Shown here piece after piece: positions 53,575 to 61,603 of a DNA stretch of 64,000 nucleotides. Under the pieces are notes generated by a model that did no database searches, was not told the origin of the DNA, and saw only the letters and a list, made by a program, of their open reading frames with translations. Position numbers and translations under genes: made by a program. Positions within the stretch are counted from its first letter, which is position 1, and each line of letters starts with the position of its first letter. The stretch spans positions 63,006-127,005 of the forward strand of contig NZ_LMMU01000007.1 of the NCBI RefSeq assembly GCF_001422375.1. The letters are read 5' to 3'. The DNA comes from Methylobacterium sp. Leaf99 (GTDB taxonomy: Bacteria > Pseudomonadota > Alphaproteobacteria > Rhizobiales > Beijerinckiaceae).

Positions 53575-54846
53575 ATGTCCCAGCCCGAAACCGCCGATCC
53601 AGTCCCAGGTTCCGTCGCGCCGACCGTCCAGTCGATGGATCCCATTCTCTACGACGCCCTGGTGATCGGCGCCGGGATCGCCGGCCTCAGCTTCGCTGCG
53701 GCGGCGGCGCGCGAGGGGCGGCGCGTCCTCCTCGTCGCCGCCCGGGACGCGCATCCGCGCGAATTCCGCGCCGAGAAGTTCTCGGGCCGGGAGATGGACG
53801 TCCTCGATCGCCTCGGTCTCGGGGCCGGCGCCCGCACGGCGGCGACGCAGATCCACACGGTGGTGGAGGGCCGCTGGAGCCGGCTGATCAAGCGCGTGCC
53901 GTCGCGGGAATACGCCGTCCATTATCCCGACTTCGTGGATGCCGTCCGCGCCGCCATGCCGGACACCGTCCGGAACGTGACGGGCCGGATCACCGGGATG
54001 ACGACGGGGGCCGAGGTCCAGACCCTGACCCTGGCGGACGGCCGGCGCTACGCGGGCCGGCTCCTCGTCATCGCCACCGGCCTCGGCGAGGCGCTGACCC
54101 GCTCCCTCGGTTTCGAGCGGCGCGTGGTGAGCCAGGGCCACGCCCTGGTCTACGGCTTCAACACCGCCTGCAGCTACGCCCTGTTCGCGGGGGAGCAGCT
54201 GATCTGGAGCGCCGAGGGCGGCGGCGACGGCATCGCCTACCTCACCCTGTTCCCCCTCGGCACCCAGGTCCGCGCCAACCTGTTCACCTACTGGCCCCGG
54301 GGCGGGGCCGCCGCCGAGGCCTTCCTGGCCGATCCCGCAGCGGCCTTGCAGCGCCTGATGCCGGGCCTGACCCGGACCTACGGAGCGGTCGAGGCCGTCG
54401 GCCCCGTCCAGCACCGCCCCATCGACATCGTCGAGATCGCCAACCCCGTGCGCGACGGCGTGGTGGTGATCGGCGACGCCTTCTGCACCACCTGCCCCGG
54501 CTGGGGCACCGGCATCACCAAGGCCCTCTCGGACGTGACCGTGCTGATCCGGCACCTGCCGGATTGGCTCGCCACCCCCGGCATGGACAGCGCCAAGATC
54601 GCGGCCTTCTACACCGACCCGGACAAGGTCGCGGCCGATCAGCTCTCCGTCGGCAAGAGCCTGCGCATGCGCCGGATGAAGATGGGCCGCGACGTGGCCT
54701 CGCGCTTCCTCGCCCTGCGCAGCACGGTCTTCCGCCGCGGCGAACAGGCCCTGACCGATGCCACCGCGCATCTGCGCACCGCCGTCGTGCAACTCCGCTC
54801 CGCCGCCGCGCGCGTTCGCTCGAAGGCGCCGGCGGCGAACCCGTGA
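53575..54846 (+). CDS. FAD-dependent oxidoreductase (PHBH-fold)
   Basis: This 423-residue flavoprotein has an N-terminal GxGxxG FAD loop (VIGAGIAGLSFAAAAAREG, about 31-49). A second FAD-binding block, VVVIGDAFCTTCPGWGTGITKALSD, has the GD motif at about 303-304. The fold is that of p-hydroxybenzoate hydroxylase, monooxygenases and geranylgeranyl reductase-type proteins. A basic C-terminal stretch (SVGKSLRMRRMKMGRDVASRF) resembles the family's C-terminus. The start follows AGGAG. Function is open: hydroxylase, epoxidase or reductase. Confidence 0.82.
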   Translation: MSQPETADPVPGSVAPTVQSMDPILYDALVIGAGIAGLSFAAAAAREGRRVLLVAARDAHPREFRAEKFSGREMDVLDRLGLGAGARTAATQIHTVVEGRWSRLIKRVPSREYAVHYPDFVDAVRAAMPDTVRNVTGRITGMTTGAEVQTLTLADGRRYAGRLLVIATGLGEALTRSLGFERRVVSQGHALVYGFNTACSYALFAGEQLIWSAEGGGDGIAYLTLFPLGTQVRANLFTYWPRGGAAAEAFLADPAAALQRLMPGLTRTYGAVEAVGPVQHRPIDIVEIANPVRDGVVVIGDAFCTTCPGWGTGITKALSDVTVLIRHLPDWLATPGMDSAKIAAFYTDPDKVAADQLSVGKSLRMRRMKMGRDVASRFLALRSTVFRRGEQALTDATAHLRTAVVQLRSAAARVRSKAPAANP

Positions 54847-54904
54847 GCGGTCCCCGCGGCGCTGTTGATCGTGCTCTTGGGCCGGGTCAGGCCCCTGGGC
54901 CGGG

Positions 54905-55627
54905 TCAGGCCTCGTTGAAGAAATCCACCGTGCCGGTGTCGAGGCTGTAGGCGGCGCCGACGATGCGCAGCTTGCCCGCCTTGAGGGGGTCGATCAGGCT
55001 CGGCTCCGAGGCGCCGCGCAGGCGGGCCACCACCCGGTCGACGTTGGCGCGGACGCAGTTCTCGACGAAGTCGCCGGGTTTTTCGCGTTGGGACAGGACC
55101 GCCGGCACGATGGGTTCGATCATCCGGCCGATGGAGCCGGGATAGACGGTGTTGTTCTTCACCACATCGATGGCGGCCTCCACGGCGCCGCAGCGGCTGT
55201 GGCCCATCACCAGCACCAGGGGCACGCCGAGCTGCGACACGGCGTATTCGATGGAGCCCAAGGCCGCCGTGTCGACGCAGTTGCCGGCGTTGCGCACGAT
55301 GAAGAGTTCGCCGAGGCCCCGGCCGAACAGGATCTCGGGCGAGACGCGGGAATCCGAGCAGCTCACCAGAACCACGAACGGCGTCTGGCCCAGGGCGATC
55401 TCGATGCGGCGCTCGCGGCCCTGCACGGCGCGCACGGGGCTGTCGGTCTGGTAGGCGCGGTTGCCCTGCTTCAGGGTCTCCAGGGCCTCGTCGGCGGTGA
55501 GCGTGGTCTTCTTCGTCGATGGGCTCGCGGCGAACGCACCGTTTGGTAGGCCGGTGGCGGCGAAGCAGGCGGCGCCGAGGCCGCAGCCGCAGGCGAGCAG
55601 GCTGCGTCGGCTGAGCAAGGTCTTCAT
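54905..55627 (-). CDS. Exported beta-carbonic anhydrase
   Basis: This beta-class enzyme hydrates CO2 to bicarbonate. The 240-residue product starts with a Tat-type signal (SRRSLLACGCGLGAACFAATG) and a likely cleavage near residue 33, so it should be periplasmic, which is less usual for this class. The zinc ligands are C90 with D92 and R94 in SCSDSR, and H143 and C146 in GHSRCG. It ends FFNEA. Next to it on the upstream side is the repeat cluster. The Tat pathway probably exports a folded zinc enzyme. Confidence 0.92.
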   Translation of the reverse strand: MKTLLSRRSLLACGCGLGAACFAATGLPNGAFAASPSTKKTTLTADEALETLKQGNRAYQTDSPVRAVQGRERRIEIALGQTPFVVLVSCSDSRVSPEILFGRGLGELFIVRNAGNCVDTAALGSIEYAVSQLGVPLVLVMGHSRCGAVEAAIDVVKNNTVYPGSIGRMIEPIVPAVLSQREKPGDFVENCVRANVDRVVARLRGASEPSLIDPLKAGKLRIVGAAYSLDTGTVDFFNEA

Positions 55628-56247
55628 GGGCTTGGGGCTCCGCTTGTCCGGTCTCGCGCGATGATAGTCATATTTTTACAGGCTACCGGATTCAAACAAC
55701 TGCGAATGGGCCGATTCCGTGCCGCGGCAGGCATCCGGATGCGGGCGGGAGGCGCACCGGGGCTCCCTCTCCTTCCAGGCTACGGCATTCACACATCTCA
55801 AGGGCAGCGCGGGTCCCCTCTCCTGGAAGGAGAGGGACAGGGTGAGGTGTGTGACCTTTCCGGAGAGACCTCTCACCTCACCCCAACCCTCTCCTTCCAG
55901 GAGAGGGAGCACCGATGGGCCTCACGCCCGCATCCGGTTGCTGTCAGGGGCCCTGTCTCTGCACGAGATCGACCCGTTCGCGATTGTGTGAATCCAGTAG
56001 CCTTCCAGGAGAGGGGACCCGAGCATCCCGCGAGATGTGTAAATGCCGTAGCCCAAACAGGAGAGGGAGCACTGATGTGCTTCACGCCCGCATCCGGATG
56101 CCTTCCGGGACCCCGTCTCTGCACGGGACCGGCCCGCGCGACGATAGGGGGCGTCCGCGGCGTTGTCGCCGGGGTAAGTTGCGGCGGGTGGCGAACGGAT
56201 TGAGACGCACCCCTCGAACGTGCGCGGGGGGCTGTCGACCCGGGCCG
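55628..56247. repeat. Cluster of ~100-bp interspersed repeats with palindromic cores
   Basis: At least three copies of one unit lie here: 55674-55776 (inverted), 55899-56003 and about 56062-56150. The unit joins AGGAGAGGGAGCACYGATG, CACGCCCGCATCCGG, TCTCTGCACG and a GTGTGAATCCAGTAGCC-like end. Between copies are CCCTCTCCT-GGA-AGGAGAGGG cores (55816-55836 and, in the other orientation, 55887-55907). No protein-coding gene is seen in these 620 bp. The arrangement suggests a mobile, non-coding repeat family. Confidence 0.75.
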
Positions 56248-57096
56248 TCACGTCGTCCGCAGCATGGTCCGGACCGCCGCTTCGAGGGCCCGTGCGGCGG
56301 CGCTCGCCGTCGGGGACCCGGTGCGGGCGAACATCACGATCTCCGAGGGCGGCAGGTCGGGGAGACCGAGGCGCGCGCCGGCGTCGCCCATGCGCCCGGA
56401 GGCGACGGCTCCCATGGGGGCGATGCCGAGCCCCGCCCTCACGGCGGCCGCGAGGGCGATGCAGCTCCCGCCGACGAAGGCTTCCCGCCACGGCCGGTGG
56501 GCCGCCTCGAGGCGCCGGATCGCCATGGACCTGACCCCGCAGGCCGGCCCGAGGGTGACGAGCGGGAGGGGACGGTCCGGCGCGACGGCGTTCCCGTCCG
56601 CGCACCGCCAGCCGAGGGGGTCCGTGCCGAGCACTTCGCCGTCCGCGCCGCCCGCTTCGCGCCGGACGATGACGGCATCGAGGTCGCCCCCGTCGAACAG
56701 GGCACGGACCTGCTGGGACACGCCGAGGCGGAGTTCGAGGGCGCTCGTCGGCGGCAGCGCCGCGCGGACGTGGCGGATCACGTCCTCCAGCCCCGTCCCC
56801 AGGGCGTGATCGCTGGCGCCGATGGCGAACCGCGCCGTCGGCGCGTCGTCGAACCGCGTGGCCGCGTCGTGCGCGGCCATCAGCGCCCGGGCCTTGGCGA
56901 GGAAGGCCAGGCCATCCTCCGTCGGCCGGACGAAGCGGGGCGTGCGTTCGAGGAGCTTGCGACCGAGGGCCGCCTCCAGGCCCTTGAGGCGCGTGCTGAC
57001 CACGGGCTGCACCGTCCCGGCCGCCTCCGCGGCCCGCGTGAGGTTGCCGAATTCCACCGCGAGGATGAACAGGCGGACCGAGGCCAGGTCGAGCAT
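56248..57096 (-). CDS. LysR-type transcription regulator
   Basis: This 282-residue LTTR has a winged helix-turn-helix at about 1-60 (LASVRLFILAVEFGNLTRAAEAAG, VQPVVSTRLKGLEAALG). An effector-binding domain follows at about 90-282. It is divergent from a tautomerase gene, with a perfect inverted repeat in between, the classic layout in which an LTTR controls its neighbour and itself. The effector is unknown; a substrate or product of the tautomerase is the natural guess. Confidence 0.91.
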   Translation of the reverse strand: MLDLASVRLFILAVEFGNLTRAAEAAGTVQPVVSTRLKGLEAALGRKLLERTPRFVRPTEDGLAFLAKARALMAAHDAATRFDDAPTARFAIGASDHALGTGLEDVIRHVRAALPPTSALELRLGVSQQVRALFDGGDLDAVIVRREAGGADGEVLGTDPLGWRCADGNAVAPDRPLPLVTLGPACGVRSMAIRRLEAAHRPWREAFVGGSCIALAAAVRAGLGIAPMGAVASGRMGDAGARLGLPDLPPSEIVMFARTGSPTASAAARALEAAVRTMLRTT

Positions 57097-57106
57097 GATA
57101 CCGAAC

Positions 57107-57135
57107 CGCTATGATCAGGAGTGTGCATCATAGCG
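57107..57135. promoter_or_regulatory. LysR-type operator
   Basis: A perfect 9-bp inverted repeat, CGCTATGAT and ATCATAGCG, is separated by exactly 11 bases. It matches the LTTR T-N11-A layout and lies between the divergent lysR and tautomerase genes. Confidence 0.85.
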
Positions 57136-57196
57136 TTCCACGGAGATGGAACCAGGGGCAGATTGATCTCCGCACCCATGCCGAGGAGGTTTTTCG

Positions 57197-57601
57197 ATGC
57201 CCATGATCACCGTCCGCTACGTCACCGCATCGCCGCGGCCCGATCTCCGGTCGGACATCGCCCGCCTGGCCGCCCGCCTCGGGGCCGAGCGGCTCGGCAA
57301 GGACCCGGAGGTCACGGCCGTGCTGGTCGAGGAAGCCGACCCGCAGGGCTGGTTCATCGCCGGGACGCGCCCGACGGAGGCGGGGCTGTCGGCGTTCTGG
57401 CTCGACATCAAGATCACCGCCGGGACCAACACGAAGGCCGAGACCACGGCCTTCGTCCGCGCCGCCTTCGACGGGATGGCGGACCTCATCGGCCCGCTGC
57501 ACCCGGAATGCTACGTCTTCGTCCACGCCGTCGACGGCGACACCTACGGCTACGGCGGCCGCACCCAGAACGGCCGCTGGGCCGTCGCCAACCCCGGCTA
57601 G
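57197..57601 (+). CDS. Tautomerase-superfamily protein
   Basis: This 134-residue protein belongs to the 4-oxalocrotonate tautomerase superfamily. The sequence starts MPMITVRYV, so after methionine removal Pro1 would be the catalytic base. It is longer than the classic 62-residue enzymes and probably represents a fused, two-unit form (such as the cis-CaaD or MSAD kind). GAGGAGG lies eight bases before the ATG. It is under likely control of the divergent LysR gene. The substrate is unknown. Confidence 0.85.
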   Translation: MPMITVRYVTASPRPDLRSDIARLAARLGAERLGKDPEVTAVLVEEADPQGWFIAGTRPTEAGLSAFWLDIKITAGTNTKAETTAFVRAAFDGMADLIGPLHPECYVFVHAVDGDTYGYGGRTQNGRWAVANPG

Positions 57602-57686
57602 ACCGAACGCCGGCGTCCGGTGGAGAAAGACGGGACGCCGGGGAAAGAGCGCGCGTTCGACGCGGCGTCCGACGCGGCGCCGGGGA

Positions 57687-58910
57687 TCACCCGGGACGCT
57701 CCAGCTCCGTCGAGAAGGCCCGCGCGAGCCGCCCGATCGTGACCGCGTCGACGCCGTCGGCGGCAAAATCCTGCCGCCAGGATCGCATGCGGGCAGCGAG
57801 GTCGGCGACAAGTCCGCGGGCATCGTCTTGCGAGAGGTCGAAATCCGCGGCCCGGGTCAGGCCGTTGCCGATCGTCGGGTAGCTCCCGGATCGGCCGACC
57901 CCGATGGCCTGCTGCGGATCCATGTCCGGTTGAGGAACCACGTCGAAGGCCGGGGACAGCCGCCACGCGCCGTCGCGCCGTAGGACGGCGTGATTCTTGA
58001 GGTGGTCGTCCCGGTTGCCGCACAGGACGTTGAACACCATGCGGCGGAAGAGTTCATGGCGGTCCGATACGTTCCGCGCGCCGTGCCGGAGGAGGAAGAG
58101 GGCGAGTTCGGGGTAGGAGCCGGAATCGGACGTCTCGTCCAGTCCGAGGGCGGTCAATCCGCTCAGGTAATGGGCCGTCGGTTCGTGCGTGACCGGATCG
58201 CGGTCGAAGCGCTTGACCAGGATGACCTTGCGCGGCCCGACAGGGAGCAGCTTGGTCTCGGCGGCGTCGATCCCGCACCGGGATGCCAAGCGCATCGTCG
58301 CATGCTCGGCGCCGCATTGGTCGTAGGTGTCGTCCCGCCGCTGGAACTTGGCGATCCATAGGGTGCCCTGGTGTTCCACGACGGCCTTCGGCCGGGCGCC
58401 GCCCATGCTTGCCCCCGCGCTCCAGAGGCGGGCCGCCAGCCCTTCGACCGCCTCACCGCGTTCCAGACGTTCGAACCCGTCCGCAATGCCGTCGAGGTCG
58501 GCAGTGACCGCGTAGCCGGGATGGGGTGGCGGCGGGGCCGGGGTTTCGGAGAAGGCGAGGCATCCGACGCGCTCGTCCCCGGTGGCGAGCAACCAGTCGC
58601 CCGCCGTCATCGGGGACCTGTCGACCGGCCGCCGATGCGCGATGAGCCGCCGGCCCCAGCGGTCCGGGGTGGCATCCGCCAGGACGCCCGGAAGCCGGCC
58701 GCGGCCGGTGCTCCTGAATGGCCCCGGCTGAAGCGGCAGGTGTTCCGGGTCGAGGGCGAAGGCCCGGCCATGATCGTTCCTCAACCAGGACCCGACATAG
58801 GCGAATTCGCCGTAGGGTTGCCCGGCCGCCGGCGCGACGCGGCGATACCGGCCGGCGAGGTCCGTGGCGCCGCCCCGGTGGCGGACATGGACATAGACCT
58901 CAGAGGTCAT
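57687..58910 (-). CDS. hipA: HipA-family serine/threonine kinase toxin
   Basis: HipA toxins phosphorylate glutamyl-tRNA synthetase or other targets and cause growth arrest. The 407-residue product has the N-terminal subdomain 1, the P-loop-like GASMGGARPKAVVE (about 172-185), the catalytic CGNRDDHLKNHAV (about 318-330) and the metal-binding LSPAFDVVP (about 341-349). Both catalytic motifs look intact. The chosen ATG overlaps the end of hipB by 11 bases. The other HipA homologues include non-toxin members, so target identity is unknown. Confidence 0.9.
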   Translation of the reverse strand: MTSEVYVHVRHRGGATDLAGRYRRVAPAAGQPYGEFAYVGSWLRNDHGRAFALDPEHLPLQPGPFRSTGRGRLPGVLADATPDRWGRRLIAHRRPVDRSPMTAGDWLLATGDERVGCLAFSETPAPPPPHPGYAVTADLDGIADGFERLERGEAVEGLAARLWSAGASMGGARPKAVVEHQGTLWIAKFQRRDDTYDQCGAEHATMRLASRCGIDAAETKLLPVGPRKVILVKRFDRDPVTHEPTAHYLSGLTALGLDETSDSGSYPELALFLLRHGARNVSDRHELFRRMVFNVLCGNRDDHLKNHAVLRRDGAWRLSPAFDVVPQPDMDPQQAIGVGRSGSYPTIGNGLTRAADFDLSQDDARGLVADLAARMRSWRQDFAADGVDAVTIGRLARAFSTELERPG

Positions 58911-59238
58911 CGAGATTCGCTTCGCGCGGGCGACGCGCACGGCTGGGAAGGCGGGCGGTTTCCATGGCGGCGGCGAGGTGGTCGTTCTCGGGACTGACCG
59001 CGTGCCGGACGGCCGGAAGGAGGCCGAGGACCCAGGCGGCCTTGGCGAAGACGCCGAGCGAAACCGTCGGGTCTCCGTTCTCGAGCTTGCGCAGGGTCGG
59101 AAGGGACACCCCCACGCGGGCCGCGAGGTCGGCTGCGGGCTGACGTCGGCGCAGGCGCGCGGCCCTGAGGGCCCGTCCCACCTCGCGCAGCCCGTCCAGG
59201 ACCTCGAACGGCGTCTGTGTGGCGCGCTCGTATTTCAT
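58900..59238 (-). CDS. hipB: HipB-like antitoxin
   Basis: This 112-residue protein has a helix-turn-helix of the Xre/Cro type at about 36-80 (AADLAARVGVSLPTLRKLENGDPTVSLGVFAKAAWVLGLL) and a basic tail. It is upstream of hipA with an 11-base overlap, the standard antitoxin-toxin layout. It should bind its own promoter; the short repeats CACTT-N5-CACTT just upstream (near 59258-59272 on the minus strand) could be the operator. Confidence 0.87.
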   Translation of the reverse strand: MKYERATQTPFEVLDGLREVGRALRAARLRRRQPAADLAARVGVSLPTLRKLENGDPTVSLGVFAKAAWVLGLLPAVRHAVSPENDHLAAAMETARLPSRARRPREANLDDL

Positions 59239-59330
59239 GCCATCAGAATTGCACGGAAGTGGCCTTAAGTGAAAGCCTGCTTTCCATCTTGGAGAGCCGT
59301 CCCCATCGGAGGCGGGCCTCCGTCCCCCGA

Positions 59331-60080
59331 TCACCCCGGCCGCGTCACCACCAGGGCGCCCTGGCGCGTCGCCACGACGGTGTGCTCGTACTGGACCGTC
59401 GGGGCCCTGGGGTCGCCGAACAGGGTCCAGCCGTCGTCGCCGCCGTCGGCGAAGGTGCTGCCGAGGGAGAGGAACGGTTCGATGGTGAAGACGAGGCCTT
59501 CGCCCATGATCCGCCGCTCGGAGCGGTCGGGCCAGGTGGCGATCTCCTTCGGCTCCTCGTGGAGGGACTGGCCGACCCCGTGGCTCGCGAGGTTGCGGAC
59601 GAGGGTGTAGCGGTTCTTCCGCGCGAAGTCGCCGATGGCCAGCCCGATGCCAGCGAGGGGCCGGTCGGCCCCGACCTGCCGGATGCCGGTCCACAGGGCC
59701 CGGCGCCCGTCCCGGCACAGGCGTTCGACGGATTTCGTCACGGGCGGCACGGCGAAGGAGGCGCCCGTATCGGCGAAGATCCCGTTCTTCTCCGCCGAGA
59801 CATCGATGTTCACGAGGTCGCCGGCCCCGATCCGGCGCGGGCCCGGGATGCCGTGGGCGATCTCCTCGTTGACGCTGATGCAGGTCGCCCCCGGGAAACC
59901 GTAGGACAGCTCGGGTCCGGGCCGGGCCCCGGCGGCCTCCAGGATGCCCCGGCCGATCCGGTCCAGTTCCGCCGTGGTCATGCCGGGCTCGAGGGCCGCG
60001 CCCATGGCCGCGAGGGCGTTGGCGACGATGCGCCCGATCTCTTCGAGGAGGACGAGGTCGCCGTCGTTGGAAATGGTCAT
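59331..60080 (-). CDS. map: Methionine aminopeptidase, type I
   Basis: Map removes the initiator methionine from new proteins. The 249-residue product has the metal ligands D93, D104, H167, E201 and E232, and the substrate histidines H76 and H174, all in place (NIDVSAEKNGIFADTG, NLASHGVGQSLHEEP, FTIEPF, QYEHTV). It starts MTISNDGDLVLLEEIG, without the zinc-finger extension. It lies 58 bases after the SGNH hydrolase gene on the same strand (the hydrolase gene is to its right). Because it sits away from the usual map neighbourhood it is probably a second copy. Confidence 0.93.
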   Translation of the reverse strand: MTISNDGDLVLLEEIGRIVANALAAMGAALEPGMTTAELDRIGRGILEAAGARPGPELSYGFPGATCISVNEEIAHGIPGPRRIGAGDLVNIDVSAEKNGIFADTGASFAVPPVTKSVERLCRDGRRALWTGIRQVGADRPLAGIGLAIGDFARKNRYTLVRNLASHGVGQSLHEEPKEIATWPDRSERRIMGEGLVFTIEPFLSLGSTFADGGDDGWTLFGDPRAPTVQYEHTVVATRQGALVVTRPG

Positions 60081-60138
60081 GGGCGATCCGAAGGGAGGAT
60101 GGGACGTGGTCGGGACCGGGCGGCCCCAGGGCGGGCGC

Positions 60139-60870
60139 TCACGGGGCGGGCGCCGGGGCCCGCCGGGCGCGGATGGCGGCGCCGAGGGCGGCGTATCCCT
60201 CCGGCGTGAGGTGGACCATGTCGGGCAGGAAGGTCGGACATTGGTCGTCGGCGCAGCGCAGGGCGGCGTCGGCGCCCTCCACCAGGACGGCGCCGCCCCG
60301 CCCCGCCAGGAGCTCCGCCACCGCGCGGTTCAGGGCCGTGCGCGCGTCATCGCGGAACGCCGATTTCCTGCCCCGCGGCGGGGTGCCGACGACGACGAGG
60401 GCGGGCCTGTGCCAGAGCGCGTCGATCCGGTCGACGATCCGGCGGATGCCGTCGAGGATGGCGCAGGCCTTGTCGCCGTAGCCGAGGTTGTTGGTGCCGA
60501 TCATGAGGAACACGGTCCGGGGCGCGAGCCGGGCGTAACGCGCGTCCTGCAGGCGCCACAGCACGTTCTGGGTCCGGTCGCTGCCGACGCCGAGGTTGAG
60601 GAGGCCATCGCCAAAAGTCTCGCGGGCCAGGGCCTCGGGCCACAGCTCCGTGAGACTGTCGCCGAGCAGCACGATTCCTGCGCCCGGCGCCTGCGCGGCG
60701 GCGCGCCCGACGAGTTCGGCGCGCCGGTAGGCCGTCGCGCTCTGGGGCGGCACCGGGATCGTCGCGACGGCGATGTCGGCGGCATCGCAAGGGGGCTCCT
60801 CGGCCCGCGCGGGGCCGGCGAGCAGAACACTCAGCGCCACCACGGCCCGGACGTGTGATCCCCGCGTCAT
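60139..60870 (-). CDS. Secreted SGNH/GDSL hydrolase
   Basis: This is a 243-residue exported esterase-type protein. A signal peptide covers about residues 1-23 (VRAVVALSVLLAGPARA). The catalytic blocks are GDSLTELWP (block I, Ser), NLGVGSDRTQNVLWRL (block II), GTNNLGYG (block III) and DMVHLTPEGY (block V, Asp-His). It resembles the platelet-activating-factor acetylhydrolase-like group. An ATG 21 codons upstream is in frame but would bury the signal. Substrate is unknown. Confidence 0.87.
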   Translation of the reverse strand: MTRGSHVRAVVALSVLLAGPARAEEPPCDAADIAVATIPVPPQSATAYRRAELVGRAAAQAPGAGIVLLGDSLTELWPEALARETFGDGLLNLGVGSDRTQNVLWRLQDARYARLAPRTVFLMIGTNNLGYGDKACAILDGIRRIVDRIDALWHRPALVVVGTPPRGRKSAFRDDARTALNRAVAELLAGRGGAVLVEGADAALRCADDQCPTFLPDMVHLTPEGYAALGAAIRARRAPAPAP

Positions 60871-60990
60871 CCGCCCCGTCCTCCGCTTGGCCCCGTCCCC
60901 CTCCCGGAGGCACGTCTTGTTGCCGCGCGTCAAGGGGTGTAAGAGGCCGGTTCAATTCCCTAAACCCTGTTCGAGGAAGGAGCCGCCCCC

Positions 60991-61395
60991 ATGGCTCGCG
61001 TCACCGTTGAAGACTGCATCGACAAGGTCGAGAACCGGTTCGAGCTCGTGCTGCTCGCCAGTCACCGCGCCCGCCTGCTCGCCGCCGGCGCGCCCCTGAC
61101 CATCGACCGCGACCGCGACAAGAACCCCGTCTGCGCCCTGCGCGAGATCGGCGACGCGACCATCACGGCCGACGACCTCAAGGAACAGCTCATCCACTCG
61201 ATGCAGAAATACGTCGAGGTCGACGAGCCCGAGGCCGAGACCGTGCCCCTGCTGTCGAGCTCGCCCGCCGCCGCCGCCGTCGCCCCGCAATCCACCAGCG
61301 ACGACGTGCAGTTCGACCGCATGAGCGAGGAAGACCTTCTGCGCGGCCTCGAGAACCTCGCCCCGCCGACGGAGACGGACGAAGAGGCCGAGTAA
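60991..61395 (+). CDS. rpoZ: RNA polymerase omega subunit
   Basis: Omega helps assemble RNA polymerase and binds ppGpp. The 134-residue product begins [29 protein letters not shown], the conserved omega core. The acidic C-terminal tail (about 75-134) is long, as in alphaproteobacteria. AGGAAGGAG precedes the ATG. It is followed by a strong terminator and then rsh, the usual partner gene. Confidence 0.95.
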   Translation: MARVTVEDCIDKVENRFELVLLASHRARLLAAGAPLTIDRDRDKNPVCALREIGDATITADDLKEQLIHSMQKYVEVDEPEAETVPLLSSSPAAAAVAPQSTSDDVQFDRMSEEDLLRGLENLAPPTETDEEAE

Positions 61396-61423
61396 TCGGC
61401 CGCCTTCACGGCGCGCGACCAGC

Positions 61424-61450
61424 AACCCGGCCCCGCGGCCGGGTTTTTTC
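61424..61450 (+). terminator. Intrinsic terminator after rpoZ
   Basis: A 9-bp stem AACCCGGCC / GGCCGGGTT with a CCGC loop is followed by a run of T. It ends the rpoZ transcript 29 bases after the stop. Confidence 0.9.
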
Positions 61451-61603
61451 TTGCCTCCCACCGGCCGAGAACCCGTCCTGCGGCGCCTTAAATGCCGGCC
61501 TGCGGCGCTTTCGGGCTGGCGTGGGCGCGTGCGATGCGGGACAAATTGCGCTCCGGCCCGTGTGATGCGGGCGTCGAAGTCGCAAAAAGGGTCTCACTCG
61601 CGG

